Source: Chrysomallon squamiferum
Taxonomy: Eukaryota > Mollusca > Gastropoda > Neomphalida > Peltospiridae
Length of the DNA stretch: 64,000 nt
Reading direction: 5' to 3'
NCBI GenBank assembly: GCA_012295275.1
Contig: CM022671.1
Coordinates: 29,084,750-29,148,749, forward strand
Position numbers and translations under genes: made by a program. Every line of letters starts with the position of its first letter. Within the stretch, counting starts at the first letter, position 1. The notes under the pieces are model-generated. The model saw nothing but the letters and a program-made list of their open reading frames with translations, made no database searches and had not been told where the DNA came from. Shown one piece after another: positions 62,204 through 64,000 of the stretch.

Positions 62204-64000
62204 GTAAGTACTGATTGCACGCAATGTTACGCTTATTTATTTGGCAATATAATCTAGTATAATGTTACCAGTCGTTTCTCTTGTTCATCGATGCATTTTA
62301 TGGATGTAGATTATTTGCATTCGCAGTTTTATAGTTCTTAATTTGTTACTACTATTGCAGTAGTCGAGCTATACAACTCAGTATATACATATATATAAAA
62401 AAGCACTTAGCGAAACAATCGAATCTTTATTAATCTCGTTATTCTGTAGTGTTTGATTTTTCTTTTATTGGACTTCTGTTGATTTATTACATCATGACCA
62501 TTACAAACACCAGTCATTACCATCAACACAACAATAACCATAAAACTAAAACAAGTACCAGCTACTTCAGAACCGATTTCTTAATACACTAACATTAATA
62601 ATATTTTTGGAGAGATAATCCAGAACAGAGGTACTTTATTTTTTATTTAAATAGTCAGCTGAATGACATTTATTATTACTTCAAAACAATGAAAACTTAG
62701 AGCAGCTACTACGACTTCGAAAGCTACGTCTACTTCTGGTTCCGTTCCTAGTGCTATAGATACTGCTGCTGCTACTTCCTAACACTATCTCAGCCGCAGC
62801 GACAACTATTTCTGCTCCCACTGCTACTACTACTACAACCACAGCTATTATAACGTCTGCTACTTCTGCTGCTGTTGCTGTTTCTACCTCTGTTTCCACC
62901 TTTACTGTTATATTACTAAATATCATGACTTGCGTAACTATTAATATACCACTGTTGTGCTACTAACCTATTGACTCTGTTCATATTACTACTACAACAA
63001 CTACTACTACTACTACTACTACTTTCTTACAATTAGTGCTGCTACTACTAGTACTGCTACTACTAACTACAGCTGCGGTTACTACTGTATTAACTACTAT
63101 TCCGACAACAACAACAATTAATAAACTACTGGTACTACTATCGCCATTACGATTGATATTGTTATAACTTCAACTACCATTACTACTACTACTACTACTA
63201 TTACTACAACTGCCATCATCACTACTACTACAGCTACAACTACTACTACTTACTGTAACTGCGGCTAGTACTACAACAGAAGCAGTTAAAACTAGTACTG
63301 GTACTGTTATCACTATTACGACTTTTACTACTATTACTACAACTGCCATTACTGCTACTATTTCTACAACTGCTACCATCACTACTACTACAGCTACAAC
63401 TACTTGTACTACTACACAACAATTAATACTATTACTGGTACTATTATCGCTATTACGACAATTACTACAACTACCACTACTATTACTACTACTACTACTA
63501 CTGTTACTACAACTGCCACCGTCACTACCATACAGCTATAACTACTACGACTAACTATAACTGCAGCTACTTTTATAATAACTACTACTACTACTACTAC
63601 TACAACACGTTAGTACTACTATTGGTGTTGCATTCGCTATTACGACTATTACTACTACAACTATCTCTACTACTACAACTACTACTTCTACTACTAGAAC
63701 AATTAATACTATTACTGGTCCTGCTATCGCTATTTCAACTGTTACTACAACTACCGCTACTACTATTATTAAAACTGCCACCATCACTACTACTATACAG
63801 CTACAACTACCACATAACTATAACTGCGGCTACTAAAATAACTACAACAACAAGTTAATACTACTATTGGTGTTACCATCGCTATTATGACTGTTACTAC
63901 TATTACTACAACTATCACTACTACTACTATTACTATAACTGCCATTATCACCGCTACTGCTGCTACTACTACTATTACTTCTACTACTACGACTACTACA
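62204..64000. other. First intron of the SLC13-type gene (continues past the window)
   Basis: The first 480 bases are AT-rich unique sequence. From about 62690 to the window end the intron is a degenerate ACT/TAC-type trinucleotide array with higher-order structure. Val/Ser- or Leu-rich frames on both strands in 62681-63858 come from this repeat. Confidence 0.7.
62690..64000. repeat. Degenerate (ACT)n array with longer repeating modules
   Basis: Besides plain ACT triplets, a recognisable module of the type AATTAATACTATTACTGGTA followed by CTATTATCGCTATTACGAC recurs at about 63116, 63284, 63421, 63608, 63701 and 63853. Between these modules are recurring ACTACAACTGCCAT-CATCACT and ACAGCTACAACTACTACT blocks. 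The spacing is irregular (about 90 to 190 bases). Confidence 0.8.

Noticed and set aside
62681-63858. Val/Ser- or Leu-rich frames near the window end
   Set aside because: They are translations of the degenerate ACT array.

Overview
This window is nuclear DNA from an invertebrate animal. The genes are split into many short GT-AG exons, the introns and spacers are very AT-rich, and microsatellites are abundant ((CA)n, (GA)n, (TTA)n, (ATTT)n). The protein set (SVOP, short-chain acyl-CoA dehydrogenase, TMX2, DPH4, elongin B, an ADAR-like pseudo-deaminase, an SLC13-type start exon and a TIR-HEAT protein) is metazoan, and I lean towards a lophotrochozoan such as a mollusc. That taxonomic guess is inference, not proof.

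Layout. 28-5570 (+): the last nine exons of an SVOP-like vesicle transporter whose 5' part lies outside the window. 5571-14578: about 9 kb of AT-rich spacer with one MITE and a 33-bp minisatellite. 14579-23478 (-): a gene combining a TIR domain, a helical linker and HEAT repeats. It has an apparently myristoylated leader that is out of frame with the TIR domain. 27297-32819 (+): ACADS, complete in 12 exons, divergent from the TIR gene across a short shared promoter region. 35154-39046 (-): TMX2, complete in 8 exons. 39892-40347 (+): DPH4/DNAJC24 in a single exon, divergent from TMX2. 42108-50442 (+): an ADAD/ADAR-family gene in 11 coding exons with two dsRNA-binding domains and a deaminase domain lacking all the expected zinc ligands. 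Its introns hold a Tigger-like MITE and a decayed pogo/Tigger transposon. 54094-56464 (-): elongin B, complete in 4 exons, the first coding only the ATG. 56465-62095: spacer with inverted repeats. 62096-62203 (+): first coding exon of a probable SLC13-family transporter, followed by an intron of degenerate ACT-type repeats to the window end.

The genes do not form a pathway; they are ordinary neighbours, two pairs of which are head-to-head. The most unusual gene is the TIR-HEAT protein, whose TIR fold keeps a glutamate at the position used by NAD-cleaving TIR domains. Next is the deaminase-fold protein with a dead zinc site but retained inositol-phosphate-type residues. Exon borders were set by hand from reading-frame phase and GT/AG sites; every listed join keeps the frame except the TIR-gene leader. 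I recognised no tRNA, rRNA or CRISPR array.
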